In this document: one piece after another, positions 1 through 6,096 of the stretch
Numbering within the stretch: position 1 is the stretch's first letter
How the letters are laid out: every line of letters begins with the position of its first letter
NCBI GenBank assembly: GCA_934255485.1
Contig: CAKQOG010000055.1
Span: forward strand, 1 to 6,104
DNA from: an uncultured Prevotellamassilia sp.
GTDB lineage: Bacteria; Bacteroidota; Bacteroidia; Bacteroidales; Bacteroidaceae
Direction of reading: 5' to 3'
Length of the DNA stretch: 6,104 nucleotides
Notes under the pieces: model-generated
What the model was told of the DNA's origin: nothing
What the model saw: only the letters and a program-made list of their open reading frames with translations
Database searches by the model: none
Position numbers and translations under genes: made by a program

Positions 1-73
1 AGCGGAAAACGAGACTCGAACTCGCGACCCCAACCTTGGCAAGGTTGTGCTCTACCAACTGAGCTATTTCCGC
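1..73 (-). tRNA. tRNA-Gly (anticodon GCC)
   Basis: The reverse complement folds into a complete 73-base cloverleaf. The acceptor stem GCGGAAA/TTTCCGC is a perfect 7 bp with discriminator T at position 1. The D arm is GCTC/GAGC around AGTTGGTA. The anticodon stem CAACC/GGTTG encloses the loop TTGCCAA, giving anticodon GCC, which reads GGC and GGU glycine codons. The variable loop is GGGTC, and the T stem GCGAG/CTCGT (one G-T pair) encloses TTCGAGT. The 3' end falls at the window edge, so it cannot be seen whether CCA is encoded or whether further tRNAs follow. A consensus promoter lies about 37-68 bases upstream of the 5' end, so the tRNA is probably transcribed independently of the sugar transporter gene before it. 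Confidence 0.97.
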
Positions 74-77
74 ATTT

Positions 78-114
78 CTTTGCACTCCCTTTCTGTTGGA
101 TTGCGAGTGCAAAG
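78..114. repeat. 10-bp inverted repeat upstream of tRNA-Gly
   Basis: The arms CTTTGCACTC (78-87) and GAGTGCAAAG (105-114) are perfect reverse complements separated by 17 bases. The right arm overlaps the putative -7 promoter box at 110-117, and the left arm ends four bases before the tRNA 5' end. The predicted transcription start lies in the spacer, so the full hairpin would not form in the tRNA precursor. The symmetry would therefore act in DNA, if it acts at all. The arms are read directly; a function is not established. Confidence 0.6.
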
Positions 115-141
115 GTAGGGGTTTATTTTCAAACTACCAAA
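110..141 (-). promoter_or_regulatory. Bacteroidetes-type promoter for tRNA-Gly
   Basis: On the minus strand TTTG (138-141) is followed after exactly 20 bases by TACCTTTG (110-117). This matches both boxes and the spacing of the Bacteroidetes primary sigma-factor promoter, TTTG-N19-21-TAnnTTTG. Transcription would begin around position 103, giving a precursor with a leader of about 30 bases before the tRNA. It is the best promoter match in the window and sits between the sugar transporter stop codon and the tRNA. Confidence 0.75.
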
Positions 142-155
142 CTATTTTGAAAATA
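124..155 (-). repeat. AT-rich inverted repeat after the sugar transporter stop
   Basis: TATTTTCAAA (124-133) and TTTGAAAATA (146-155) are perfect reverse complements with a 12-base spacer, starting four bases after the fucP-like stop codon. In RNA from the minus strand this could form a weak AT-rich hairpin ending the transporter transcript, but no clear uridine run follows. The -33 box of the tRNA promoter lies in its spacer. Terminator, operator and chance symmetry in AT-rich DNA are all possible. Confidence 0.4.
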
Positions 156-158
156 TTT

Positions 159-1358
159 TCATATTTTTTTCAAATAAAATGCATAAGCAATCACATTTGC
201 GAAGCCTATAAGAGGGATAATAAAGGCTACTGAGATGTTTGCCGAATCAGCTACAAGTCCCATAAACAAAGGGCCGATGGCACCTCCGACAGGGGTCATC
301 ATGAGCAAAGAGGAAGCCCGTTTGGTGAGTGGTCCTAAATTTTTTAATGACAACGCAAAAATTGTAGGAAACATGATACTTTCGAATACATAGGTAAGAA
401 TAAGCGCAGCAACTGACATTACTCCCATACCTAAAATTACTACAAAAGTAGTAAAAAAAGTTCCTATCGCACATACACGTAGCACGTTCTCACTACGCAC
501 ATATTGCATTAACGAACTGCCCACAACTCTACCAAGCATAAACAGCCCTAAACCTGCAAACGAAAGTACTATGCTTGCATCGCGAGGAGACAACCAACCT
601 GTATCGCTTACATAGTTTATGAAAAAGCTATTGATTGATATCTCCGACACTTCGTAACTTAATAGCGCAAACAAGCCAAACATAAAGACTTTATTTTTAA
701 CAAGACATCTCAATGCACTATCTTTAGTTTGTAATGATTGTGTTTTTTCTTCTTGTTGCTGTATTTCTGGCAAACGCACTCGACTGAATATCAATGCCAC
801 GAGTAAAGCCACCACAGCCATCACTATATAGGGCAGAGCTATGCTCTGTTGTGTTGCATTGTCCGAAAACAATAATAATCCCCCAAAAAGCGGACCACAC
901 ACACATCCTAAGCCATTAAATGCTTGGGCTAAATTAAGACGCGAGGCGGCTGTCTCGTTATCCCCCAACTCTGTTACATAGGGATTAGCAGCTGTCTCGA
1001 GAAATACTAAACCGCATGCAATGATAAAAAGTGAAAGCAAGAAGAACTCAAACGACATCATCTGTGCTCCTGGCCAAAACATCAATGCTCCTATGCCATA
1101 CAAACATAACCCTGTAACTACCCCGTGGCGATAGCCCTTACGATCTATGATGATACCTGCTGGAATAGCCATTACAAAATAACCAAGATAAAACATTACT
1201 TGCACCATAGATGAATGTGCATGAGTCATGCCTGGCAATACTTGCTGAAAATGTTTGTTTAGCACATCTAAGATGGAATGTGCCGCTCCCCACATAAAAA
1301 ATAGAGAAGAAATGAGAAAGAATGGTAGGATGTACTGCTTTTTTACTAAAGCCTTCAT
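159..1358 (-). CDS. fucP: FucP-type MFS sugar/proton symporter
   Basis: This 399-residue inner-membrane protein belongs to the fucose-galactose-glucose branch of the major facilitator superfamily, which imports a monosaccharide with a proton. About twelve hydrophobic segments are visible, with a charged cytoplasmic loop near residues 193-222 dividing the two halves. Matches to E. coli FucP, compared from memory, run the full length: SILDVLNKHFQ aligns its transport aspartate D46 with D31 here; FLETAANPY aligns its E135 with E121; RLNLAQAFNGLG (140-151), FPTIFALSLKNLG (330-342) and SSLLMMTPVGG (349-359) also correspond. It is shorter than FucP (438 residues), mainly at the N terminus and central loops. 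The ATG at 1358 places the first membrane segment correctly and follows an A-rich stretch without Shine-Dalgarno. No fucose, galactose or glucose catabolic gene is adjacent, so the substrate is uncertain; glucose/galactose or another hexose is as likely as fucose. Confidence 0.9.
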   Translation of the reverse strand: MKALVKKQYILPFFLISSLFFMWGAAHSILDVLNKHFQQVLPGMTHAHSSMVQVMFYLGYFVMAIPAGIIIDRKGYRHGVVTGLCLYGIGALMFWPGAQMMSFEFFLLSLFIIACGLVFLETAANPYVTELGDNETAASRLNLAQAFNGLGCVCGPLFGGLLLFSDNATQQSIALPYIVMAVVALLVALIFSRVRLPEIQQQEEKTQSLQTKDSALRCLVKNKVFMFGLFALLSYEVSEISINSFFINYVSDTGWLSPRDASIVLSFAGLGLFMLGRVVGSSLMQYVRSENVLRVCAIGTFFTTFVVILGMGVMSVAALILTYVFESIMFPTIFALSLKNLGPLTKRASSLLMMTPVGGAIGPLFMGLVADSANISVAFIIPLIGFANVIAYAFYLKKI

Positions 1359-1382
1359 TTTTGTTTATTTTGATGTATGGAA

Positions 1383-1412
1383 GTAGGTGTTTGAAAAAGA
1401 TCAAACACCTAC
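1383..1412 (-). terminator. 12-bp hairpin, probable hflX terminator
   Basis: GTAGGTGTTTGA (1383-1394) and TCAAACACCTAC (1401-1412) form a perfect 12-bp stem with a 6-base loop, 32 bases after the hflX stop codon and 24 bases before the sugar transporter start. A terminator for hflX is the simplest reading. However, on the minus strand the stem is followed by TTCCATAC rather than a uridine run, so as an intrinsic terminator it is imperfect. The dyad could instead be an operator or 5' leader structure controlling the transporter. I saw no consensus promoter between this hairpin and the transporter start. Confidence 0.55.
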
Positions 1413-1444
1413 ATAATTTATTCTTTAAAAGAAAAATTTAGTTC

Positions 1445-2698
1445 TTATTCCTCGTAATGTTCAAACAAGAAATCATTGTATGGATACTTTTGCACATGCA
1501 ATTGCTTAACACGCGTATAAAGCAATTGTTTTAATTCCTCTATGTTTTGACGCTCACGCGCTGAAATAAATATACAATCTTCGCCCATCTTTGCCATCCA
1601 GGTTTTCTTTAAATCCTCAAGCGATACATTTTCTTTGGTTGATGGTGTTAAATCATCAGGATCTTTTTCTATCCATTTGTAAGCATCCATCTTGTTAAAG
1701 ATTAATAGCTGTGGCTTGTCAGAACATCCTAAATCGCACAAGGTTTTATTGACAACATCGATTTGCTCCATAAAGTCGGGATGTGAAACATCAACAACAT
1801 GTACAAGCAAGTCAGCCTCTCTAACCTCATCAAGTGTACTCTTAAACGACTCTACCAAGTCAGTAGGCAACTTACGGATAAAACCAACAGTATCTGCCAA
1901 AAGGAAGGGTAGATTGTCTATAATAACCTTGCGCACTGTAGTATCAAGCGTAGCAAAAAGTTTATTCTCGGCAAAGACTTCAGCTTTGGCCAAAAGATTA
2001 ATCAATGTTGATTTACCCACATTGGTATATCCAACCAAAGCAACACGTATAAGCCTACCACGATTTTTACGCTGTGTGGTTTTCTGTCTGTCAATGTTTG
2101 CAAGTCGCTGCTTGAGCAAAGACATACGATTAAGGATGATACGACGGTCCATCTCGAGCTGGGTTTCGCCAGGACCACGAAGTCCAACCGATCCTTTTCC
2201 ACCACCTGAACCAGAACCACCACCTTGTCGTTCAAGGTGTGTCCACAGGCGCTGCAAACGAGGAAGCATATAGCGATATTGTGCCAATTCCACTTGGGTC
2301 TTTGCATTAGCCGTTTGTGCACGCATAGCAAAGATATCAAGAATGAGATTGGTGCGATCCAAAATCTTAACACCTAAAGCACGTTCAATGTTCCTCAATT
2401 GCTTGGCAGATAATTCGTCATCGAATATCACCATTCCAATTTCTCGTTCTGCATCTTCTTCGGCGTCAATATAAGCACGTATTTCTTCCAACTTACCCTT
2501 ACCTACATAACTCACCGCTGATGGACCATCCATCTTCTGAGTAAATCGCTTAACAGTTACAGCACCTGCTGTTTCTGCCAAAAATTCCAACTCGTCAAGG
2601 TATTCGTTGGTTTTTCGTTCGTTTTGAGTTTTAGTCACCAAACCTACCAATATGGCAGTTTCGGCTTTTATTTCTTCTGTTTGTATAAATCCTTGCAT
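1445..2698 (-). CDS. hflX: Ribosome-associated GTPase HflX
   Basis: HflX is a cytoplasmic GTPase that binds 50S subunits and, in studied bacteria, splits stalled or stress-arrested 70S ribosomes. The 417-residue protein is complete. The N-terminal HflX domain (about 1-180) includes VGKGKLEEI (65-73) and FDDELSAKQLRNIE (92-105), followed by the glycine-rich segment near 159-182 ending in GPGETQLE. A helical linker (183-213) leads to the G domain: G1 GYTNVGKST (223-231), G2 TLDTTVR (250-256), G3 DTVGF (269-273), G4 NKMD (335-338), G5 SA (379-380). About 40 residues between G4 and G5, containing DPDDLTPSTKEN, form an extra segment that, from memory, is usual in Bacteroidetes HflX. The ATG at 2698 gives an N terminus like those of relatives. 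A TAATTTTG promoter box lies 20 bases upstream, so hflX can be expressed apart from the transport genes before it. No hfq or hflKC is nearby, unlike in enterobacteria. Confidence 0.97.
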   Translation of the reverse strand: MQGFIQTEEIKAETAILVGLVTKTQNERKTNEYLDELEFLAETAGAVTVKRFTQKMDGPSAVSYVGKGKLEEIRAYIDAEEDAEREIGMVIFDDELSAKQLRNIERALGVKILDRTNLILDIFAMRAQTANAKTQVELAQYRYMLPRLQRLWTHLERQGGGSGSGGGKGSVGLRGPGETQLEMDRRIILNRMSLLKQRLANIDRQKTTQRKNRGRLIRVALVGYTNVGKSTLINLLAKAEVFAENKLFATLDTTVRKVIIDNLPFLLADTVGFIRKLPTDLVESFKSTLDEVREADLLVHVVDVSHPDFMEQIDVVNKTLCDLGCSDKPQLLIFNKMDAYKWIEKDPDDLTPSTKENVSLEDLKKTWMAKMGEDCIFISARERQNIEELKQLLYTRVKQLHVQKYPYNDFLFEHYEE

Positions 2699-2717
2699 AT
2701 CATTATTTTTATGAGTA

Positions 2718-2725
2718 CAAAATTA
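2718..2725 (-). promoter_or_regulatory. Putative -7 promoter box of hflX
   Basis: TAATTTTG on the minus strand is an exact match to the Bacteroidetes -7 box TAnnTTTG, 19 bases before the hflX start codon. Transcription would start around 2711 with a leader of about a dozen bases. At the required spacing upstream there is no good TTTG; the nearest TTTG is 34 bases away. The promoter is therefore half-supported and may need an activator or be weak. Confidence 0.45.
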
Positions 2726-2738
2726 GCGCATTTTGCGC
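2726..2738. repeat. Small GC-rich inverted repeat before hflX
   Basis: GCGCA (2726-2730) and TGCGC (2734-2738) are separated by three bases in otherwise AT-rich DNA, directly abutting the putative hflX -7 box. On the minus strand the hairpin is followed by TAATTTTG, so it might act as a weak terminator for the permease operon. Its place inside the promoter spacer would equally suit a small operator. The stem is only 5 bp, so chance is possible. Confidence 0.35.
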
Positions 2739-2767
2739 ATTCCTTGCCACTATATTAGTCAAATATA

Positions 2768-3799
2768 CTATTGCTTTGACTTAAATAGAATATAGAAAAC
2801 TATAGGAACACCCATTAAAGGGGTAATGGCTGCTAAAGGCAGTATGCCACGCTCTCCAGGTAAATGTGATATTATAAGCGAAAGCAATGCCACATTTGCA
2901 CCAATAAGCACGCAGGCTGGCAATAATTGCCTATGGTTGGATGTTGAGAAAAACATACGAGCAATGTGTGGCACTGCTAGTCCAATAAACGATATTGGAC
3001 CGCATAATGCTGTTACTGTTGCCGTTAGCCCTCCTGTTATAAGCAACGAAAGCGTACGCACCCTACGTACATTTATTCCCAAGTTCGTGGCATAATCCAT
3101 ACCTAAAAGCATCGCATTAAGAGGGGTTGCTAACCACAATAACATGAGCATGGGAAGCATTGTTAATACGATCATTAATGGGAGACGTTGTAATGAAACC
3201 TCCGAAAAATCTCCTAAGCCCCATACCACAAATGAACGAACCCCATCAGCCGAGGCATAGAAACTCAGCAGCGATATAATAGCAGATATAACAAAACTTA
3301 CCATCACGCCTGCTATCAATAGTGCTAAATTACCATGTAGCAATCGACTACATACCACAAGCAACACATTCACTATACTTGCTCCAACAAATGCAGCAAC
3401 AATCGTTAGTACAATGCCCGATAATGTATTATCTCCCATTGTCCAACTCCCTCCCAAAACAAGCAAAGCTATAGCTACTCCGAGCGATGCTCCACTATTA
3501 ATACCCAATAATGAAGGATCTGCTAAAGGATTTTCAAAAAGTGTTTGCATAAGCAAACCACTTACAGCTAAAGATGAACCTGCTAAAATTGCTGTTATCA
3601 TTTGCGGGAAACGCAATTCTATCATAATAAAATGCATTTCGTCACTTCCATTACCACATAAAGCATCTATAGACTCGCTTATAGAGATATTTATACTACC
3701 CACACATAGCGAGACCAAGGCAAGTAATAATAATAGTATAACAAGAAATGCAAATTTTTGATGTGTATTTGTATGATTTATAAAAAGACTTTTATGCAT
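2768..3799 (-). CDS. FecCD/BtuC-family ABC importer permease
   Basis: This 343-residue inner-membrane protein is the channel subunit of a type II ABC importer of the kind that takes up vitamin B12, haem or ferric siderophores. It works as a homodimer with two ATPase subunits. Hydrophobic segments cover almost the whole length, consistent with the family's ten membrane helices. Family signatures are ELRFPQMITAILAGSSLAVSG (61-81), QTLFENPLADPSLLGINSGA (85-104), GPISFIGLAVPHIAR (267-281) and LPLAAITPLMGVP (320-332). The loop LGMDYATNLGINVRRVR (232-248) lies where the family contacts the ATPase. Length is normal (E. coli BtuC has 326). The ATG at 3799 is 22 bases after the binding-protein stop codon, so the two are co-transcribed. 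No ATPase gene follows. The substrate cannot be read from this sequence. Confidence 0.93.
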   Translation of the reverse strand: MHKSLFINHTNTHQKFAFLVILLLLLALVSLCVGSINISISESIDALCGNGSDEMHFIMIELRFPQMITAILAGSSLAVSGLLMQTLFENPLADPSLLGINSGASLGVAIALLVLGGSWTMGDNTLSGIVLTIVAAFVGASIVNVLLVVCSRLLHGNLALLIAGVMVSFVISAIISLLSFYASADGVRSFVVWGLGDFSEVSLQRLPLMIVLTMLPMLMLLWLATPLNAMLLGMDYATNLGINVRRVRTLSLLITGGLTATVTALCGPISFIGLAVPHIARMFFSTSNHRQLLPACVLIGANVALLSLIISHLPGERGILPLAAITPLMGVPIVFYILFKSKQ

Positions 3800-3821
3800 A
3801 AGCTTTTTAGTATTTTCATAC

Positions 3822-4937
3822 TTATTTCATAGGTACATAATAGTCATCAGATGAAATTTCTTTATCTGGATGAAATATATTGATTAAATTTTTCAATAGT
3901 CGCTCAGGATGAAAAGGCACCTCTTCATAAAAAGCACTTTTCATTGTGTTGCATGCCCATATATGATGTTTCTTCCATGCACTCATCTGTGTATAGGGTG
4001 AATAGTCTTGCTGCATTTGTTTGTAAGTTAAGTCCACTGCCTGCCCGTACTTTACAAGCCATATATCAGCCTTGCATCCATGCATCAACACGTTTTCAAT
4101 GGCGAGAGGCAGGCTTCCACTTTCTTTACTGTCTGCCCATAAGTATTGTCCACCAGCATCATTAATGAATTGCCCCATCGTACTATTACCACCTGGCTGA
4201 TACCAAACATTACCTGTACGTAAGTCGCATACAACACTTGGACGTTTATCGCGTCTGTTCATTGCCATTTCCTTAAGTGAAAGATAGTTCTTTTCTACAC
4301 AATCAAATAAAGAATCTGCATATGCAGCCTTGTCAAACAATCTTCCATAAAAGCGCATCCATTCAGCTCGTCCCAAAGGCGACGTTTCCATATAATCAGC
4401 GCATTGTACTAATGTAAACTTACTTTTTTTGAATGCACTATAATCTGCATTCTCAAATGGTGAAACAAAAACAGCATCACATTGAGCATATTTCATAAGC
4501 TCAAGATTAGGGGACATGCTCGTTCCCATATTTCTAATATTTTTGTGTTGCCGTAAATAGTTTTTCACTTTTCTACTAATCACGTAAGCCGTATCTGTTA
4601 CACCTACTATATAGCTTTCTGCTCCTAAATCTAACATTAGAGACATGTGTACAGCAGATGTTATAGTTGCACGCTCTATAGGTGTTCGCACCACTTCACC
4701 ATGTGGAATGTTTTGTGGCAACTTCTGCGACTTAGGTACAAGAACATAAGTTGCCATTATACGCTGCTTATGCCAAGGATCTGTGACCTTAACAGTAGCG
4801 AAACTATCAGCCTCTTCTATTGTAAGCAATGAGGCATAACGCATTTTTAAAGTTTCATTACTATTACTAGCTTTATCTGATATACACGATGCCAAGCTTA
4901 GTGCACAGCATATCATTAAAACCAACCTTTTAACCAT
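3822..4937 (-). CDS. BtuF/FepB-type substrate-binding lipoprotein of ABC importer
   Basis: This 371-residue lipoprotein captures the ligand in the periplasm and delivers it to the permease encoded next. The signal peptide is short and typical: MVKR, a hydrophobic core, then lipobox LASC with the lipidated cysteine at 18. A first lobe (roughly 85-185) and second lobe (about 230-355) are joined by a long helix (about 195-228), as in class III binding proteins. METSPLGRAEW (183-193), SPFEN (159-163) and PFHPERLLKNLINIFHPD (341-358) resemble Bacteroidales ABC binding proteins usually annotated as iron or cobalamin uptake. I chose the ATG at 4937. An in-frame TTG at 4952 would add only five residues (MLRVD) before the signal peptide. 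The gap from ansA is 22 bases, implying one operon. The ligand remains unknown: corrinoid, haem and ferric siderophore are all possible. Confidence 0.88.
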   Translation of the reverse strand: MVKRLVLMICCALSLASCISDKASNSNETLKMRYASLLTIEEADSFATVKVTDPWHKQRIMATYVLVPKSQKLPQNIPHGEVVRTPIERATITSAVHMSLMLDLGAESYIVGVTDTAYVISRKVKNYLRQHKNIRNMGTSMSPNLELMKYAQCDAVFVSPFENADYSAFKKSKFTLVQCADYMETSPLGRAEWMRFYGRLFDKAAYADSLFDCVEKNYLSLKEMAMNRRDKRPSVVCDLRTGNVWYQPGGNSTMGQFINDAGGQYLWADSKESGSLPLAIENVLMHGCKADIWLVKYGQAVDLTYKQMQQDYSPYTQMSAWKKHHIWACNTMKSAFYEEVPFHPERLLKNLINIFHPDKEISSDDYYVPMK

Positions 4938-4959
4938 ATCTACTCTCAACAATATACAC

Positions 4960-6000
4960 TTACAATGTTATCTCACCAGCAATGCTCGTATTCATAAATC
5001 TGATGATCTTTTCAGTTGAATAGCCATGTCCGAGCAAGAACATTAGCTTTGTTACCATGCTTTCAACAGTCGAATCGTACCCATTAATTACTCCTGCTTG
5101 CAAAAGTTGAAGCCCTGTTTCATAGAGATGCATCTCTACCGTACCTTTGAAACACTGAGTAATATTCACTACTATCACACCATTATTTATCAAACGACGG
5201 ATACTATCAACAAACCATGGTTTCTGTGGGGCATTACCAGCACCAAAAGTTTTTAAGACCACAGCTCGTAAACCATTGATACGAAACATTGTATCTATAA
5301 TCTCTTTTCTTATACCTGGAAAGAGTGTAAGAATCATAACATTCGTATCAAGTAAATAATGAGGTTCGAATCTCTTGCCCAATTGAGGATGTCTGATTAG
5401 ATGCAACTCATACTTGATATGTATTCCAGCATGTGCCAACGAAGGCAAATTAAACGAACGAAAAGCATTAAACCCTTCAGAGTTAATCTTTGTAGTGCGA
5501 TTGCCACGCATTAATCTGCTCTCAAAAAATATGCAAACCTCAGGCACCATCGGACGACCATCTTGGTCACGAGCAGCTGCAATTTCAATACTTGTCAGTA
5601 AATTCTCTTTACCATCAGTACGTAACTGTCCAATAGGAAGTTGAGAACCCGTTATAATCACAGGCTTCCCAATATTTTCAAGCATAAAGCTCAAAGCCGA
5701 TGCAGTATAAGCCATCGTATCCGTTCCATGTAACAGCACAAAGCCATCGTAATCATTGTAATGATCAGCTATTATATGCACCATTTTAACCCAATAGCGT
5801 GGTTCCATATCGCTTGAGTCAATAGGAGGCTCAAAAGCTAACGCATCAATATGGTAATGAAATTGCTTGAGTTCTGGAACATAATGTTTGAAATGCTCAA
5901 AGTCAAAATTTTCGAGCGCACCTGTTTCGGGGTTTTCAATCATTCCGATTGTTCCACCCGTATAGATAATCAGTATATGTGGTGTATGGGCATTTATCAT
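4960..6000 (-). CDS. ansA: Type I L-asparaginase (cytoplasmic)
   Basis: L-asparaginase hydrolyses L-asparagine to aspartate and ammonia. The 346-residue protein aligns, from memory, along its length with E. coli AnsA (338 residues). YTGGTIGM (13-20) holds the nucleophilic threonine, T17. HGTDTMAYTASALSFMLEN (91-109) holds the second catalytic pair, T93 and D94. RGNRTTK (165-171) supplies the catalytic lysine, K171. SSDM (62-65) lies in the substrate-binding part. GAGNAP (253-258) and NITQC (279-283) follow in the C-terminal domain; the cysteine of NITQC corresponds to one in the allosteric site of E. coli AnsA. There is no signal peptide, fitting the low-affinity cytoplasmic type I enzyme rather than periplasmic type II. 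The ATG at 6000 is the only reasonable start, because the next in-frame methionine (M20) lies beyond the catalytic threonine. It is the first gene after a strong terminator and leads the apparent operon with the ABC transporter genes. No metabolic link with those genes is evident. Confidence 0.96.
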   Translation of the reverse strand: MINAHTPHILIIYTGGTIGMIENPETGALENFDFEHFKHYVPELKQFHYHIDALAFEPPIDSSDMEPRYWVKMVHIIADHYNDYDGFVLLHGTDTMAYTASALSFMLENIGKPVIITGSQLPIGQLRTDGKENLLTSIEIAAARDQDGRPMVPEVCIFFESRLMRGNRTTKINSEGFNAFRSFNLPSLAHAGIHIKYELHLIRHPQLGKRFEPHYLLDTNVMILTLFPGIRKEIIDTMFRINGLRAVVLKTFGAGNAPQKPWFVDSIRRLINNGVIVVNITQCFKGTVEMHLYETGLQLLQAGVINGYDSTVESMVTKLMFLLGHGYSTEKIIRFMNTSIAGEITL

Positions 6001-6004
6001 GTTG

Positions 6005-6035
6005 CAAAACTACTAAAAAACCTGTATACATCTAA
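6005..6035 (-). promoter_or_regulatory. Possible promoter of the ansA operon
   Basis: TAGTTTTG (6005-6012) matches the Bacteroidetes -7 box TAnnTTTG exactly. At a 19-base spacing upstream lies TTAG (6032-6035), a three-of-four match to TTTG. Transcription would start within a few bases of the ansA ATG at 6000, giving a leaderless or nearly leaderless message. A promoter must lie somewhere in the 60 bases between the upstream terminator and ansA unless transcription reads through. This is the best candidate I see. Confidence 0.4.
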
Positions 6036-6060
6036 TTACTTCAAGCAAAAGCTGATATAC

Positions 6061-6096
6061 AAAAAATCCCCTCTCAGCTAAATAGTTGAAAGGGGA
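6061..6096 (-). terminator. Intrinsic terminator of a gene upstream of the window
   Basis: Read on the minus strand, TCCCCTTTCAACT (6084-6096) pairs with AGCTGAGAGGGGA (6067-6079). The stem has six outer base pairs, one mismatch, then six inner pairs including one G-T, closed by the four-base loop ATTT (6080-6083). It is followed directly by six uridines (6061-6066). This is a textbook rho-independent terminator. It shows that a minus-strand gene ends beyond position 6104 and that ansA begins a new transcription unit. Confidence 0.85.

Noticed and set aside
1692..2273. 193-codon open frame on the plus strand opposite hflX
   Set aside because: It lies entirely antisense to the conserved G domain of hflX. 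Its translation is rich in serine, arginine and cysteine with no domain, and the proline-rich end is the mirror of the HflX glycine-rich loop.
2002..2373. 123-codon open frame on the minus strand within hflX
   Set aside because: It is an out-of-frame reading of hflX, whose own frame is intact over the same stretch with all GTPase motifs.
2726..2738. Strong intrinsic terminator for the permease operon
   Set aside because: The stem has only 5 bp and the following bases are not a continuous uridine run, so it is listed as a small repeat instead.
3414..3761. 115-codon open frame on the plus strand opposite the permease gene
   Set aside because: It is a shadow of a strongly conserved membrane protein gene; its translation shows no recognisable domain or membrane pattern.
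3800..3821. ATG at about 3819 just upstream of the permease start
   Set aside because: It is 20 bases before the permease ATG and so out of frame; the short peptide it would begin has no support.
4938..4952. TTG start extending the binding lipoprotein by five residues
   Set aside because: The ATG at 4937 gives a standard lipoprotein signal peptide (MVKR plus hydrophobic core). The extension adds an acidic residue ahead of it and uses a rare start codon.
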